In this document: positions 26,401-39,715 of the stretch, one piece after another
How positions within the stretch are numbered: the first letter of the stretch is position 1
Layout: the number at the start of each line of letters is the position of its first letter
Assembly (NCBI RefSeq): GCF_018812025.1
Contig: NC_063054.1
Location: forward strand, 27,557,856-27,621,855
Direction: 5' to 3'
Origin: Megalobrama amblycephala
Lineage: Eukaryota; Chordata; Actinopteri; Cypriniformes; Xenocyprididae
DNA length: 64,000 nucleotides
Translations under genes and position numbers: made by a program
The notes under the pieces: model-generated
What the model saw: only the letters and a program-made list of their open reading frames with translations
The model's database searches: none
What the model was told of the DNA's origin: nothing

Positions 26401-29400
26401 ACTGATGAAGCTTGTTTGTTTCCTTCTCCAAACTTGTTGACAAATGAAGGTTCCCAAGATGCTTTGTGGCAAAAAGTATTGTGATCCACATTCTGCTGTT
26501 TTCAGTGCAGTGAAAAGTCCCGAAGATCTTCCCGAAATGATCCACAGCAACACTGTGTTCATATTCTTAAAGAAGCTTTTTTACCAGCATCTTGCAGCGA
26601 ACGAGTACTATGGCCCTCCCCTTCTTAACTTTCCTTCCTTCCCTGACCCACGTAGTTGGGTGCTCTGTTGTCAGTGAGACAGCCACATGGGTTCTGTTGT
26701 CCCTGTGTGTTTTGCAGGTGCAAACGCTGTATTATTCGGCTGATCACAAGCTGCTTGATGGGAGCCTGCTTGACGGGCAGGCTGAGGTGTTCGGCACTGA
26801 GGATGACCACATCCAGTTTGTGCAGGTACACAACCAGCACCGAGCTCTTCTCAGGCTGGACCTCAGCAGGCCCGTAGCGAACGCTGAATTTAAGTGTAAT
26901 GCTAGCAGAGCAGCTGCTTTGTTGTGCTGGGCTGTTGAGTCTGAGCGTTTTGAGCTGAAGAGATCACGGTGTGTGCGTGATGAGTGTGTGGATTGGGTTT
27001 TAGTGCTGCTTATAGTGTGGCTTTACTTTGGGATTAGATTAATGTAGATATAAGGTCAAAAGAATATTCCAAGGTTCAGTACAAGCACAATCAAAAGAAT
27101 TTGTGGCATGATGTTGATTATCACAACTAATTTCCACTAATTTTCCCAAAAAGAGAAGCGAAAAACTGGGTAAAAGTGATTTGCTTCCAATGGAAGTGAA
27201 TAGGGCCAATTTGTAAATGTTAAAATTCTCACTGTTCCATTAGTATAGTCATAAAATGTAAAGAGTATGCATGTTAACATGATTTTAATGTGAAAAAAAA
27301 TTACTAATCTTCGTAAAGTTATATCCAACTCTGTTGCCACTAATTTCCTCAAAAAGAGAAGCGAAAAACAAAGTAACGGCTAAAATTCCTGTAAATTTGA
27401 ATATTTAAACCTCCCTAAAGCTCAAATAATACACATTTTAACAGAAGAATTACAGGATTAGTTCACTTTAAAGTGAAAATTACCCCAAGCTTTACTCACC
27501 CTAAAGCCATCCTAGGTGTAAATGACTTTCTTCTTTCTGATGAATACAATTGGAGTTATATTAATAAATATCCTGATGCATCCGAGCTTTCTAATGGCAG
27601 TGAACGGGACCAACAAGTATGAAGCTCAAGAAAGTGCATCCATCCATTATAAACATACTCCACACAGCTTCGGGGGGTTAATAAAGGCCTTCTGAAGTGA
27701 AGCGATGCCTTTGCGTAAGAAAAATATCCATATTTAACAATTCATAAAGTAAAATATCTAGCTTCCGCTAGAAAATGAGCCTTGCATCAATTATATTTTG
27801 TGGTAATCAACATAATGCCGCAAATGCTGTCGACTGAGCTTAAGTTTCATTGAACCGGGAATATTCCTTTAACCTGATGTAGTCTGCAGTTGATAAGTTG
27901 TTGAGTCGGGTTTACGCCTAGACGGGTCTGGGACTGTGTGCGGTTGTATGTGTGTGGACCATGGGCTCGGAGTCTGTAGCTGCACTGTGCCTTTGCAGAA
28001 GAAGCCCCTACGTGAGAACGTACACCGACAGCTGAGCACCAGCTCCTCTGGCAGCCTCTCCCCCGGATCTGCCAAACATTCCTGCAAGCAAGAGTGGAAA
28101 TACATAGCTTCTGAGAAGACCACCAGTACGTTTGCACCTTTGTTGTCTTCATCAGATAATTGAGACTTGTCTGCGGTCCCTTCAGTTTATCTTCTTCCTC
28201 TTTCTCTCCACAGACAATACATACCTATGTCTGGCTGTGTTGAACGGCATGCTGTGCGTAATATTTCTGCATGGGCGTAGCAGTCCCCAGGCCTCGCCCT
28301 CGGCCACACCTTGCCTGACCAAGAGTCTGAGTTTCGAGGGCCAGCCGCTGGAAGAGGAACCGGAAAAGCTGCTGGCACCCATGCGCTATGCTCGCTCAGG
28401 CCTGGGCATCGCTGCTTTGAGCAGCCGACTCATCGCCGCAGGTTAGTAAGCGGCACAAAGAAACTTCTGAATGTCTCACTTGCATTCATTAAGCAACTCT
28501 GATCTGTTATTCAGGAGGCTACAATCGGGAGGAGTGTTTGAGGACTGTGGAATGTTACGACATGAAGACCGACAGCTGGACTTTCATTGCTCCAATGAGG
28601 ACTCCACGTGCTCGATTTCAGATGGCCGTGCTCATGGTGTGTACATGGTCAAATGTGTATTAAAAAGTACAGCCTTTGAAAGTGCTGTGAAATAACTTGT
28701 TTTTATCCAATCAGGGTCAGCTTTACGTGATGGGTGGGTCCAACGGCCATTCTGATGAACTGAGTTGTGGGGAGACGTACAACCCCATTGCTGACGAGTG
28801 GACTCAAGTGCCAGAGCTCAGGACCAATCGCTGCAATGCAGGTAAAACTTCACTTGTAGCATTTAAAATGACTTTTTACTGGTTTGTTTTTCATTTATTT
28901 AGATAAAATACTATAGCGTTTTAATATTGACCATATATTGGTTAATGGACCATAACATGAAAGCAATTATCTACTAGTATTAGCCAGAATCTGTGCAACC
29001 CTTCGGGATATTTTGAATTTGTACATTCAACACAGTAGGTTTAGATTAATCAATTATGGTTTACTTTCTTCAGGTGTCTGCTCTCTGAACAACAAGCTGT
29101 ACGTTGTTGGGGGATCAGATCCTTGCGGACAGAAAGGTCTTAAGAACTGTGACGTTTTTGACCCCGTGAGCAAGGCCTGGACCAGCTGTGCCCCTTTAAA
29201 CATCAGTAAGTCATGTTGACGTCAAAAAATATCTTTATAATTGCTTCCACAGGGGTTTTGGGCACTTAAGAGATCACAACTTAACAATAGAGCAGGGATT
29301 ACACTGATAAAAAGCCAGATGGATCTGCAGAAAAGGTTCTCAGTGTTATTTTCGTGCATCTACAGGGAGGCACCAGGCTGCCGTGTGTGAGTTGGATGGC

Positions 29401-29883
29401 TTCATGTACGTGATCGGAGGAGCAGAATCATGGAACTGTCTGAACAGCGTGGAACGCTACAACCCAGAAAACAACACTTGGACCCTCATTGCCCCAATGA
29501 ACATAGCCCGCAGAGGAGCTGGAGTGGCTGTCCATGAAGGTACGCAAAGGACAAATTGCCAGTATATGACCATAAAGCTTGTAGATGGTGACTGACTTTT
29601 TTTTTTTTTTTTTTTGCCTCTCTCAGGTAAGCTCTTCGTGGTGGGCGGCTTCGATGGCTCTCATGCCCTGCGTTGTGTTGAAATGTATGACCCCGCCCGC
29701 AACGAATGGAGGATGCTGGGTAGCATGTACTCGCCACGCAGCAATGCTGGTGCGGCCGTGCTCGATGATGTCATCTACGCTGTTGGCGGCTTCGATGGAA
29801 ACGACTTCCTCAACTCGGTTGAAGCCTACAACCCTAAAACAGACGAGTGGAGCCCCTGTGCCGATGCCTTCACCAATTCCTAA
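23461..29883 (+). CDS. ivns1abp: Influenza virus NS1A-binding protein homologue (NS1-BP; BTB-BACK-Kelch), 13 coding exons
   Basis: Coding exons: 23461-23571, 23982-24151, 24257-24332, 24413-24586, 24676-24801, 26718-26825, 27999-28125, 28214-28441, 28515-28636, 28715-28841, 29074-29205, 29366-29539 and 29627-29883. All junctions are GT-AG, phases close, and the sum is 1,932 bases (643 aa; human protein 642). A BTB domain lies at about residues 32-130 ([22 protein letters not shown]), BACK at about 134-235, a Ser-rich linker at about 256-330, and a six-bladed Kelch propeller from about 356 to the end; each blade shows its Gly-Gly doublet ([46 protein letters not shown]). Family knowledge: NS1-BP is a host protein linked to actin stability, pre-mRNA splicing with hnRNP K, and Cullin-3 adaptor function. 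The start codon is the MIPNGYL start conserved in vertebrates. Teleosts often keep a and b copies; I cannot say which this is. No lesion is seen. Confidence 0.97.
24802..26717 (+). other. ivns1abp intron between coding exons 5 and 6
   Basis: This 1.9 kb intron splits the protein at the end of the BACK domain. It contains a GTGTGA/GAGTGT-rich stretch near 25,195-25,220 and a poly-T tract at 25,921-25,943. No exon or complete transposon was recognised. Open frames here overlap both strands and look random. Confidence 0.5.
27130..27998 (+). repeat. Dispersed repeats in the ivns1abp intron before coding exon 7
   Basis: Two blocks are visible. At 27,133 and 27,338 the motif AAAAAGAGAAGCGAAAAAC occurs twice, about 205 bases apart, in a stretch resembling a common cyprinid repeat. 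At 27,455 a half-element begins with AGGATTAGTTCAC, the terminus used by TTAA-foldback elements elsewhere in the window, and runs to about 27,770. The same sequence occurs in opposite orientation at 31,650-31,905. Confidence 0.55.
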
Positions 29884-30875
29884 GAGCCAGGGGCCGGGAA
29901 ACCAAATGGGGGCGGGGGGTTATCTCACTCAAACTAACAGGCTTAGTGACGTAATCGTGCTTTGTGATGTCCTGTATGTATGCGGGAGGGTGGGCGGGTG
30001 GGTTTTTGAGGCGTGAGGGTGGTCTCGTTGGGTTCTTCTTCACAGGAGTCACCCATGAGGCTGATTTTTCTTACAGTGTTTGGGTGGGGGTGGTCCGTTG
30101 GGGGTTGCTGAAAGCAACATTAAGCCTTTGCATATTGCATACTTTATTTTTTTTTTCGTTGTTGTATATATTGTTGTTTCTCTTTTTCCATTTTAAGAAG
30201 AATGCCAACATTTATTGCACACTGAGTGTACCTTTTTGAGTTGAGTAGTTCTGAATTTCTTTATTTTTGGCGAGTTGAAGACAGGATTGATTGGTTGAAC
30301 CCATTAAGGAAGTGATTCAGGTTGAATTTGTTTGCTTTTTTTTTTTTTTTTTCTTTTGCTCACTTCATTTGAAGCTCCATGCTTATACAAAGCCTTATTT
30401 TACAAAACATTCAAACACATGGCTTTCCTTTTTGTATCATTAGCCATGACGTAGGATTACTGAACCAATCTTTAAAGATGGCCTTTTTTATATTTTTGAT
30501 ACACTGCAACGTAACCAATAGATAAGATGGATGAGCTAGCAGGCACAAAACACCCATGAGGTTATGAACTTTAACCAGTGCCAGTTTAGTTACACTCACA
30601 TGTCACATAGTCAACCACGCTTCAATGCTCCAGCTCATTAGATCCTTTGTTACTATTTCTTTTGACTGATTCAAACGAGACGATGCTCATTTCCTTCTTG
30701 ATATATTCTCTTTTTAATATTTTCTGTGTTTAGTAATTGGAAGCAACAAAAGAGTTTTTTGGTTCTATGGTTTTGTTTTTTTTCCCTCACTTATTTGGCT
30801 GAGAAAATTCTGTACTACATTTGTTAAGAGCTGATATTTCCTTACTAATAAACCATTTCAGCCTGTGAAATTATT
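29884..30875 (+). other. ivns1abp: 3'UTR and polyadenylation signal of ivns1abp
   Basis: The sequence after the stop codon is T-rich, with runs near 30,149 and 30,338, and has no coding potential. A canonical AATAAA occurs at 30,847-30,852, followed by a GT-rich stretch (TTTCTGTTTGTGTC) at 30,874, as expected for a cleavage site near 30,870. The resulting UTR is about 1 kb. Confidence 0.65.
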
Positions 30876-32150
30876 TCTGTTTGTGTCTCTAGAAACAATG
30901 CTGGCATTGTATCAAGTAGTGCTCATTTAATTGTATCGTGCATTGAGATGTTTTGCACATTTTACCTCAAGAACGGAATTCTGGTTTGACTTCATTGTGT
31001 CACATTATTCTGGTAGGATTACACTAGTCTTTATTAAGTGGGTTTAGGATCAGATCAAGGGAAATGAGGCAGAAGAAAATTGGATAAATTATCAGCCCAT
31101 TTATTTCTCAGATTGATTCTTGGATTCTTATCAAACAATCTTGCTTCCACACTCCCTTCATTCACAAATGCTAACCTGTCTTAATCCTAGACAAATCACA
31201 TTAGTTGTGCTGGCAGGAAGTAGGCCAAAATCACAAGGTCTAGAGGAGGGATTATAGGTCTTTTCTGGCACTTAATACTCAGGTCATGGTCATGAAGTCA
31301 CTACAATAACCTTCTGGTACTTACCCGTGACTTCTACCGAGATAAGGAGGAAGTATCTCAATAATTGACATAAGATGTATTAAATATTTACCAAAAGAAT
31401 TTGACACTATATGAGACTTTTTGCATTGCACTGCACTGTTTTCCAATATTTTTCTATGTAAGCATGCAGTAGTTGGACATTTTTGACGTTGCCCTCATGT
31501 CTTTCTAAAAATGCGGCGCTAAAGTTAAACAAATTTTATCTTGTAAAAGCGAGTCTAGACCTTGCAGGGTTTTTTATTTCACTACCCTTTTTTTTTTGTT
31601 TTGTTTGTTTTTACATCTAAAGCCCAACTTACACAACATACTACTGGTATTACGATACGCCATGAAAGTACATTTTGTTGTGTAAGTTATGCTTTAGACG
31701 CAAGTAGAATTCGTTTGGCTGGAAGCTAGTTATTTTACTTTATAACATGTTAAATAAGGATATTTTTCTTACACAAATGCATCACTTCACATCAGAAGGC
31801 CTTTATTAACCCCCCAGAGTCACATGGAGTACATTTATGATGGATGGATGCAATTTTTGAGCTTCAAACAGGTGGTTTCATTTTAAAGTGAACTAATCCT
31901 TTAAGTAAAGTGTTACCAATCTTTTTTCTTGTCCATATTGTAATTATGTCTTTTGACCTCAATGACCTATGAACATAGTCATTATCTTGCTCACGTCATT
32001 GAACATTGGTGTTATCTCAGGACGGATATTATTATCACTGTTCCCATAATCCTGTAAGGCCGCTCAAGCTGTGATGTCACAGTGCTGCCTTATGAACCAG
32101 AAACCCAGATTAACATCCTTGGGTTATATGTGACAAAAAAAAGATGACAC
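30876..32150. other. Intergenic gap between convergent ivns1abp and swt1
   Basis: No exon is recognised between the ivns1abp poly(A) site and the swt1 3' region. Apart from the half foldback element at 31,650-31,905 the sequence is unremarkable. The swt1 3' end is not fixed: possible ATTAAA signals on the - strand occur at about 32,170 and 32,876. Confidence 0.4.
31650..31905 (-). repeat. Half-copy of a TTAA-type foldback element
   Basis: Read on the - strand, this segment starts AGGATTAGTTCAC next to a TTAA at 31,900-31,903 and then matches the 27,455-27,770 repeat over roughly 250 bases; shared words include GGGGGGTTAATAAAGGCC and GTAAGAAAAATATCC. Only one end of the element is present. 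It lies in the gap between the two convergent genes. Confidence 0.55.
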
Positions 32151-33188
32151 ATCATTGATTATCAAATGTTTTAATCAAAATGCAAATAGATGTAAAGGAA
32201 AAAAAAATATATTCTCTTTGAACTATTCACAATATAATACATTAGTACAATATCAAAACTTAGACCAAATGAAATCAGAGAATATTATTAATAAAAAATC
32301 TGTCAGAAATAATACTACTGAGGTTCATGTTGGTGCTGATATTGCATATGCAGTGACAGAACTAAAGATTTATGATGAGACTAAGAAAAGATAGCAGCTT
32401 ATCAGACCTAAACAGTCTAAGTATTGCAATCAACTGATTCTGTAACAAAATGTACCTTCTTAGAATCATGGAACAAATGACTGGATTTCAGGATAGTTTC
32501 CAGAAGGGTGCTTAGACTGATGCTCAAGAAAACTAGCTTTCAACACGTGGCTCACTGTCGCAATCGCCAATTACTGAGAACCTCATAGCACTGAATGTCC
32601 TGTCAGACAGTGTCATGAAGCAATAATACCTGTTTCTCTCTGAACACATAATAACCTGTTACCACAACAGCTTGTGGACTTCAGAAAGAAACCACTTTTT
32701 TTAAGTAGCACATCAGAAATTTAACATATGGAATTTCTACCTTCTTCTATGCAGTATAAAACACCAAAACCACCAACAAACCTATAACAATTTTTCAATC
32801 ATCACTAAAACAGTCTATTTTTCCCAGAAGGGGACACATTACCTATAAAGTAAGGTAAATAAATAATCCAAATAATTTAATAGAATTAAAAATATATTGA
32901 AGCTTATAACTAAAACATGAATTAGAACAGTGTAACTTGATGAATTCTGCTCTATATAGACTGTTAGCCCTTGATGCCAAGATGCTTTTGCATAATGTGT
33001 CAGGGTCACGTGACTGACACACTGACTCTGCTACAGAATGGTATAAGGACAGAGGATCAGTAGGTTGGTATGGCTTTGGTTCCAGCAGATTATGACTCTG
33101 CTACCACAACCAGGTCGGTTCAAAGGAGTCTGGACCAGTAGTAAGTAGACAGTTGGCTGGGTCCAAACATGGAAAGTGGGGTGTTAAA

Positions 33189-33276
33189 TCAGGACCAAGA
33201 GCTCAGAGCAGCAGCACAGTGATCTAGATTTGCACACAGCTCAGACAGCTGCGCACCACCCACACACAGCTTCTCC
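33189..33276 (-). CDS. swt1: Distant terminal coding exon of swt1
   Basis: On the - strand an acceptor (TTTGTCCTCAG) at 33,277 is followed by a frame reading [13 protein letters not shown] and ending at TGA (33,189-33,191) after 28 residues. It joins in phase to the donor CG/GTTAGT at 41,417/41,416, giving ...[11 protein letters not shown]. As I recall it, human SWT1 has CVSQTEYREKL at the same place and continues about 35-40 residues. The exon is 8.1 kb from its partner, across an intron packed with transposons. Without splicing, the preceding exon would stop after LVKSYERL at 41,389. Confidence 0.8.
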
Positions 33277-36200
33277 CTGAGGACAAACAGACACACATAA
33301 CTTCTCCATTGTGTATGGAAATTTTTCTATAATATATATTTTGTTTTGGACAAATGCAGGTTTGGAGTAATATGACTGGGAGTATATATTGAATAGTCTG
33401 TGTACTTGTACAACTATCTTTGTGAGGACTGGTGTGAGTTTTAGAGGACAAAGATAGTAAAGTGAGGACATTTTGGCCAGTCCTCATTTTCTGAGACCCC
33501 ATTAAAGACCTGTTTGAGGGTCAAGAATTGGTTGCAGGGATAAGGTTATAATTAGGCTAAGGGTCAAGGTTCAGGTTAGGCACTTAGTTGTGATGTCCTC
33601 ACGAAGATAGATGTACAAGAATGAGTGTGTGTGTGTTCAGTGTTCCACTGACATAAGAGCATTTAGAAATATAGATGCAAGCAGCAATTAAGGGGTCAAG
33701 CACAAAGGAGGCATGATAAGTCAATCGACCATGGCTGGGAAAGTCAGACCAACTGCAACAATGAGTAAAAGACATTTTAAGATGGTTGTAGGCAAAATGG
33801 CTGAAAAAGCATTGAATACAATCACTAGTAATATGATTTAATGGTTTATCACTTTCGACCAATATGTGGCGCTGTGTCCAAACTGATGTGGTGTGGTCAC
33901 AGTAAGGTGTCAAAAACACATGCAAAGTTTGGTGTCAATATGGCAAATCGTTGCAGAGATACAGCCTTAGAGTCTTTTGGCTTAATTCCATCAACTTTGT
34001 TGAAATGGTATCACAAAAAAAGCGCTGCAGAAATACAGCCTCACATCTATTTTTGCAAGCGCTATGTAAAATTTGTTCACAAATTTATCGAGGATGGTTG
34101 GAGTTATCGAAAAGCTTTAAATAACTTTTTACCAGCATGGTCTTAAGATGATGTGAGCCAATTTTGGTGAAAATCGGACAAACCGTCTAGGATGAGTTTG
34201 AAAAAGTAGGTTTTTCGCAATTTTTTTATGACTGAAAATTACGTCATAGGGTGCAAATCAAATCGTCATGAGCTAAGGAATCAGAGAAAGAATTTCAAAG
34301 AATTTAATTTCTTGCTCTTATGGTTCAAAAGTTATTAGCATAAACATGAGTGAAATTTTGGACAGGTGGTGGCGCTAGAGAGATTGAGCTAGAGATTCCA
34401 AATTAGCTGTGGCTAATGTTGGGACTGTCCTTTATCAGTGTGCCAAATTTCATAACTTCCCCACAAATGGTTCTATGGGTTGACATAGACTTCCAGAGCG
34501 GAAGAAGAAACAGCAGAATAACAATAAGAAGAACGCCAATGATTACAACCTGATTACACCTTCAGTGTTTGACCCCTAATGACATGAAGGTGAGTAAATG
34601 ATGACAGTTTACTGTTCCGATTAGGATAACATTGGAACATTGGAAAGCATTCTTCATTGTTCTTCTCTGATAGAAATAGAAGCAGAAAGGATGAAGGTCA
34701 GAACGGTAAGCAGAGCAAGCGATGAAGATTTGTTCTGCGTAAACAGCTGTGAAGTGTCCCTGATTGTCCCTGCTGTTTCATTTCACACAAGATCACTTCC
34801 GCTACACTGCCTTAAGTTCCAAACAGGAAGTGGATGTCTCGTATGCAGGAAGCGAAAGAGGTCAAGAGAAGGTGGCTGAAGAAATGACTTTGCAGAATAA
34901 ACAACATTATAGAATAAAAAAGCAATTCATGACCTCTTTAATACAAGGCAATCTCACTCCAGTGTGCCATGAACTTCATATATCTACTGGAAATGCTTGA
35001 CTGACTAAAACAAAATTGTTCTCATTGTTTAATAATAGTGTGGTTCATGGGAAAGGAAAAGCATTTAAACAATTGTAGAAATCTCTGAGTCACAGTCACA
35101 CAGGCTGCCTGGTCTCTCTTCCTGGTACTGTGGTTCATGACTGACTTGAATGAAGACCACTATTGTTTTTTTTTTATCTGTCTCATTCTCTATGTCCTCC
35201 CTCTCTTTCTTGCAACATGTTGCTGCTTGTTGCCTTTGTTTGCATATTGTGTTACTGTTCCCCAATAGATGTTACTTAACTAACTACCAAAAAGGAAAGA
35301 AAGAAAGAGAAAAAAAAAAATGAAGGAATGCATGCATTTGTTTTTTTCTCAGTGCAAACCCTCACCGAGCTGGTTTACGTAATGAAGGGTATGGTGGAAA
35401 TGAAGAGCAGGTGTGGACTTGGAATGTTGTCTTTGCTCATTTCATCAAAAATTACAGTTCTGACAATGCAGTTGAGCCAACTGAAAAGCTAGGTTAGATA
35501 TCCACTTTTTTCCTAACGAGCCTACTGCGTTTTAGATTATGGGAGGCACTTCCGGTTTGGGGAAGCTCCAATTCAAGAGAATAACGTAACGCTTGGTTTT
35601 CTAATGTGATGTGGCATAACAATAATATATATGGCAAGAGCTCTTTTCAGTTGCTGCATTCTTTTCCTCTTGATTATTTTCTTTTTTTCTTTTGTATTCC
35701 ACTGAAACAGTATGAAAAAGGACAACATATATGCACATTTGTGGTCTGCTCTCTTGATTTAATTCACAATATATCCCATTAATAATTTACTGTAATGCAC
35801 TGAGAATCTCTCGTTTTTCTCCCGCAAATCCTCACGTCTCTTTCTAGGTTTGTTTTCACACCGATGCTTTTAAATGTAATTGTCTCCTCTTTTCACTTCT
35901 AATCCATATTAGTGGTGTTTACTGGAATGTTTCTAAAGGAACTTTATTAACTGGCAACTTTATTACACCTGTTCAACTGCTTTTTAATGCAAATATCTAT
36001 TCAGCCAATCACATTGCAGCAACTCAGTGCATTTAGGTACGTAGACATGGTCAAAACAGTCGGCTGAAGTTCAAACTGAGCATCGGAACAGGGAAGAATG
36101 TGATTTAAGTGACTTTGAACATGGCATAGTTGTTGGTGCCAGGCGGGCTGGGCTGAGTATTTGAGAAACTGCTGATTTACTGGGATTTTCACGCATAACA

Positions 36201-39200
36201 ATCTCTAGGGTTTATAGAGAATGGTTCAAAAGAGAAAATATCCAGTGAGTGGCTGTTCTGTGAGCAAAAATGCCTTGTTGATGCCAGAGGTTGGAGGAGA
36301 ATGGCCAGATTGGTTCCAGCTGATAGAAAGGCAACAGTAAGTCAAATAACCACTCGTTACAACTGAGGTCTGCAGAAGAGCATCTCTGAATGCACAACAC
36401 ATTGAGCCTTGAAGTAGACAGGCTATAGGATAGGTGCCAGTCCTGTCACAACAGAAAACTGAGGCTACACAGGGACACCAAAACTGGACAATAGAAGATT
36501 GGAATAACATTGCCTGGTATGAGTCTGAAATTCTGCTGCAACATTCAGATGGTAGGGTCAGAATCTGGCGTAAACAATATGAAAGTGGTTCAGGTGGTGG
36601 TGGAGGATATTTTCTTGGCAGACTTTGGACTCCTTATTACCAACTGAGCAACATTTAAATGCCACAACCTAAACTGGAGTATTGTTGCTGACCATGTCCA
36701 TCCCTTTATAACCACAGTGTACTTATCTTCTGATGGCTACTTCCAGACACGCCAATTTTCGAACTGGTTTCTTGAACATGACAATGAGTTCACGATACTC
36801 AAATATCCTCCACAGTCACCAGATCTCAATCCAACAGAGCACCTTTGGGATGTGGTGGAATGGGAGATTTGAATCATAGATGCGCAGCCAACAAATCTGC
36901 AGCAACTGTGTGATGCTATCATGTCAATTTGGACCAAAATCTGAGAGGAATGTCTCCAGCACCTTGTTGAATCTATGCCATGAAGAATTAAGGCAGTTCT
37001 GAAGGCAAAGGGGGTCCTATATATATATATATCATGCACTGAAAAGTGTTGGAGTGTTGGCTCAGTTGCTGTTTGTAGTGAACACATAAAGGACTCCATT
37101 CCTTCAGCCTTGCAATTATACGCTTCACAGTGCTGCCATGGCAACCATGCAACATGTGGGCAGCTCCCATTCGGCAGTGAGAAACCAGACAGCATAGTGT
37201 ATGCTTTTTGAAGCCAATCCTTAAATCAACAAAACAGAACATAACACCGCAGTGACGGTGCTCGCTCGAAAACAAGCATGCAACACTGAACATCAGACAA
37301 AAGCTGCAGCAGCGTCACAGCCGTTGTGAGTTGACAGCTTCAGTGCGGTGCCTGGTTGCTTAGATATCAATCTCTACTGAGAGATTTAGCACCTAGAGAC
37401 AAGATGTTCATGAGCAAAGTCAATGAATAACAATCTTTCTCCCTTCACAAAACATATACTGTTGTTTTCCATTACAGATTATTATCTTTAGCCTACAAAT
37501 CAATATCTCATGGGATGACAGCCCAACTGATGTCTTTCTAAAGTTATGAAATGTTCAAGGTATCCGAAGCAAAGCCTGGAACAGTAACTTATTGAGACCA
37601 GACCGCAGTTTGGGTACATGATCAGATCATTATGTCTCTGTGCATTAGCATACAGTACCTGACAGTACTGGTCAGACCCATTAAAGCATGCATTTGACAC
37701 ACGTGGATTAGTGCGTGAAATGAGGTCAGCGAGTTCTTGGGTGTCACAGCTCATTGACCCAGCTGAGGTAAGTGAGCTAAAGATCAGCTGTCAACCGTTC
37801 CACAAATGTGTGTGCGAGCGTGTAGCTACACTTGACTGATAAGGTTAATCAATGAATGTCTTCTCTGGCCCTGAAGACAAAGCCTTGACAAGCACATGAA
37901 AAGTTTGTAATCCTGATTAATAAATCATTACAAATGAGAGACACATTAGGAAACCGGAAGTGACAGTGAACATGACACAAATGACAATTTTTTTGAACAT
38001 GCAAATATGGTCCAATAAAAAAATTAAGTTATACTGTGCGAATATTAATCATTAAATTAATTATGGTGAATATTAATTAGTAATTAAGACTTTGCTCTGG
38101 AACATCCAGTTATTACAAATTCGTAAGCCATACTTTCACCATAGTAGGATTAGTAGTTAGCGAGTTGATTAGTACACACCCCAATAAGTTCCACCAAATA
38201 ATTTAGGCCTACTAGAATGTTCTAATAAAATTATTATATTGCAATGACAACTGTTATTTGATCCTTCCCCCCTACTTTCCTGGGAACAATTAATTCAGAA
38301 GAAATTGGCTGTATAGTCAGGAATTTTATGGTTCTCAAGAAACCATATCATCAAATAGCCTGAGGTGTTAAGCTCCTCCCATTTAGTATCTCCTTCAGTA
38401 ACATAACATAAAACCACATGCTACTATAAATCTAAAATAATTAAAGGCCCAATCACTTTAGAATATTTATATATTGAATAATTATCATTAATTTGTAGCA
38501 TTACATTCAGCACTCATTAGCCTGTGGCTTCATCATCATCAAAATCAGCACACTGGAAGCGTGAAAATCTTTGAGACAAGATCAAATATGTGTACGTTCT
38601 AGTTACCAGTTAGGACAAGTTCAACAAACACCTTTGTAAACTGCTGGGAATAAATTGCGAAATATCTTTATCAGGAATGTGGAACGACTCAAGGGGAAGA
38701 GGTGATGTATCATTAAATACACTCTATGTATCATTAATGCCTTCCTCAGTGCAAAAGTGTGATTTAGAGTGCACAAGAGGACAGTTTATAGCATAACCTG
38801 TTATTACACAGGTGCCACATTAGTGAGAGTTATTGCACAGAGTGCAACACTATGTCAGTGCTAGATCTATTCAACATAAGGACCTAAACTCAGTACACAT
38901 ATATACGCAAGATCGCACAGGACTTCTCCGGTTTTTAGTTCGTACAGAAGCTTGACTAACTTTTTACCATTAGATGAAAGAGAATTTATTTGATATGTAA
39001 TCACAATTTTAACTGGACATATGCCAGAAATAATTGTAATAAAATCAATTCAAAATTAAAAAGAGTTTTTGAATCGAAATCTAATATGGAATACTGTATT
39101 TATATCCCATCAAAATCTGATCACAATATACTACATTTCAAAAGTTCAGGGTCAGTAACATCATTCTCTTATTCTCTTAAAAGTCTCTTATGCTCATCAA

Positions 39201-39681
39201 GGTTGCATTTAGTGCAATTTTAATTAGTGCTATCAAATCGATCATTAATCGTTTATTGTGATTATTCGCATCGAACAAACGTTTGTGTAAATATATATGT
39301 GTGTGTGTGTGTACACATATATATTACACACACAAACTAAAACATATATATACAGTCAAGCCAAAAATTATTCACATTTTTAATATATTTTTACTGGTGG
39401 GTGCAGGACACTATATTTATGTAAGTGAGGATAGCAAAATAAAGTAAACTGTGACATATTATACCCAAAAATTCTCATACAGTGGGCTACCAGTAAAATT
39501 GATAAAAATTTGTAATCAAATTTTTTGCTTAAGTGTTATCTGACATAATTAAGATTTTTTTTTTCTAACACAGTTTAACTCTGAGATCTTGTCATATTTT
39601 ATTACCATTTTTTGAAACTATGGTGAATAAACTGTATTAATGAATGAAATGTTTAAGGTGTCTGAATACATTTTGGTTTGA

Positions 39682-39715
<34 letters not shown>

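Noticed and set aside
26592..27047. Open frame of 151 codons
   Set aside because: It is an ivns1abp exon (26,718-26,825) extended into both introns.
27455..31905. One giant foldback element carrying ivns1abp exons
   Set aside because: The inverted halves could suggest this, but each half lacks its partner arm, the exons are ordinary conserved ivns1abp exons, and two independent half-copies are simpler.
36737..37195. Open frame of 152 codons on the - strand
   Set aside because: It is antisense to the Tc1 relic for much of its length and has no domain.
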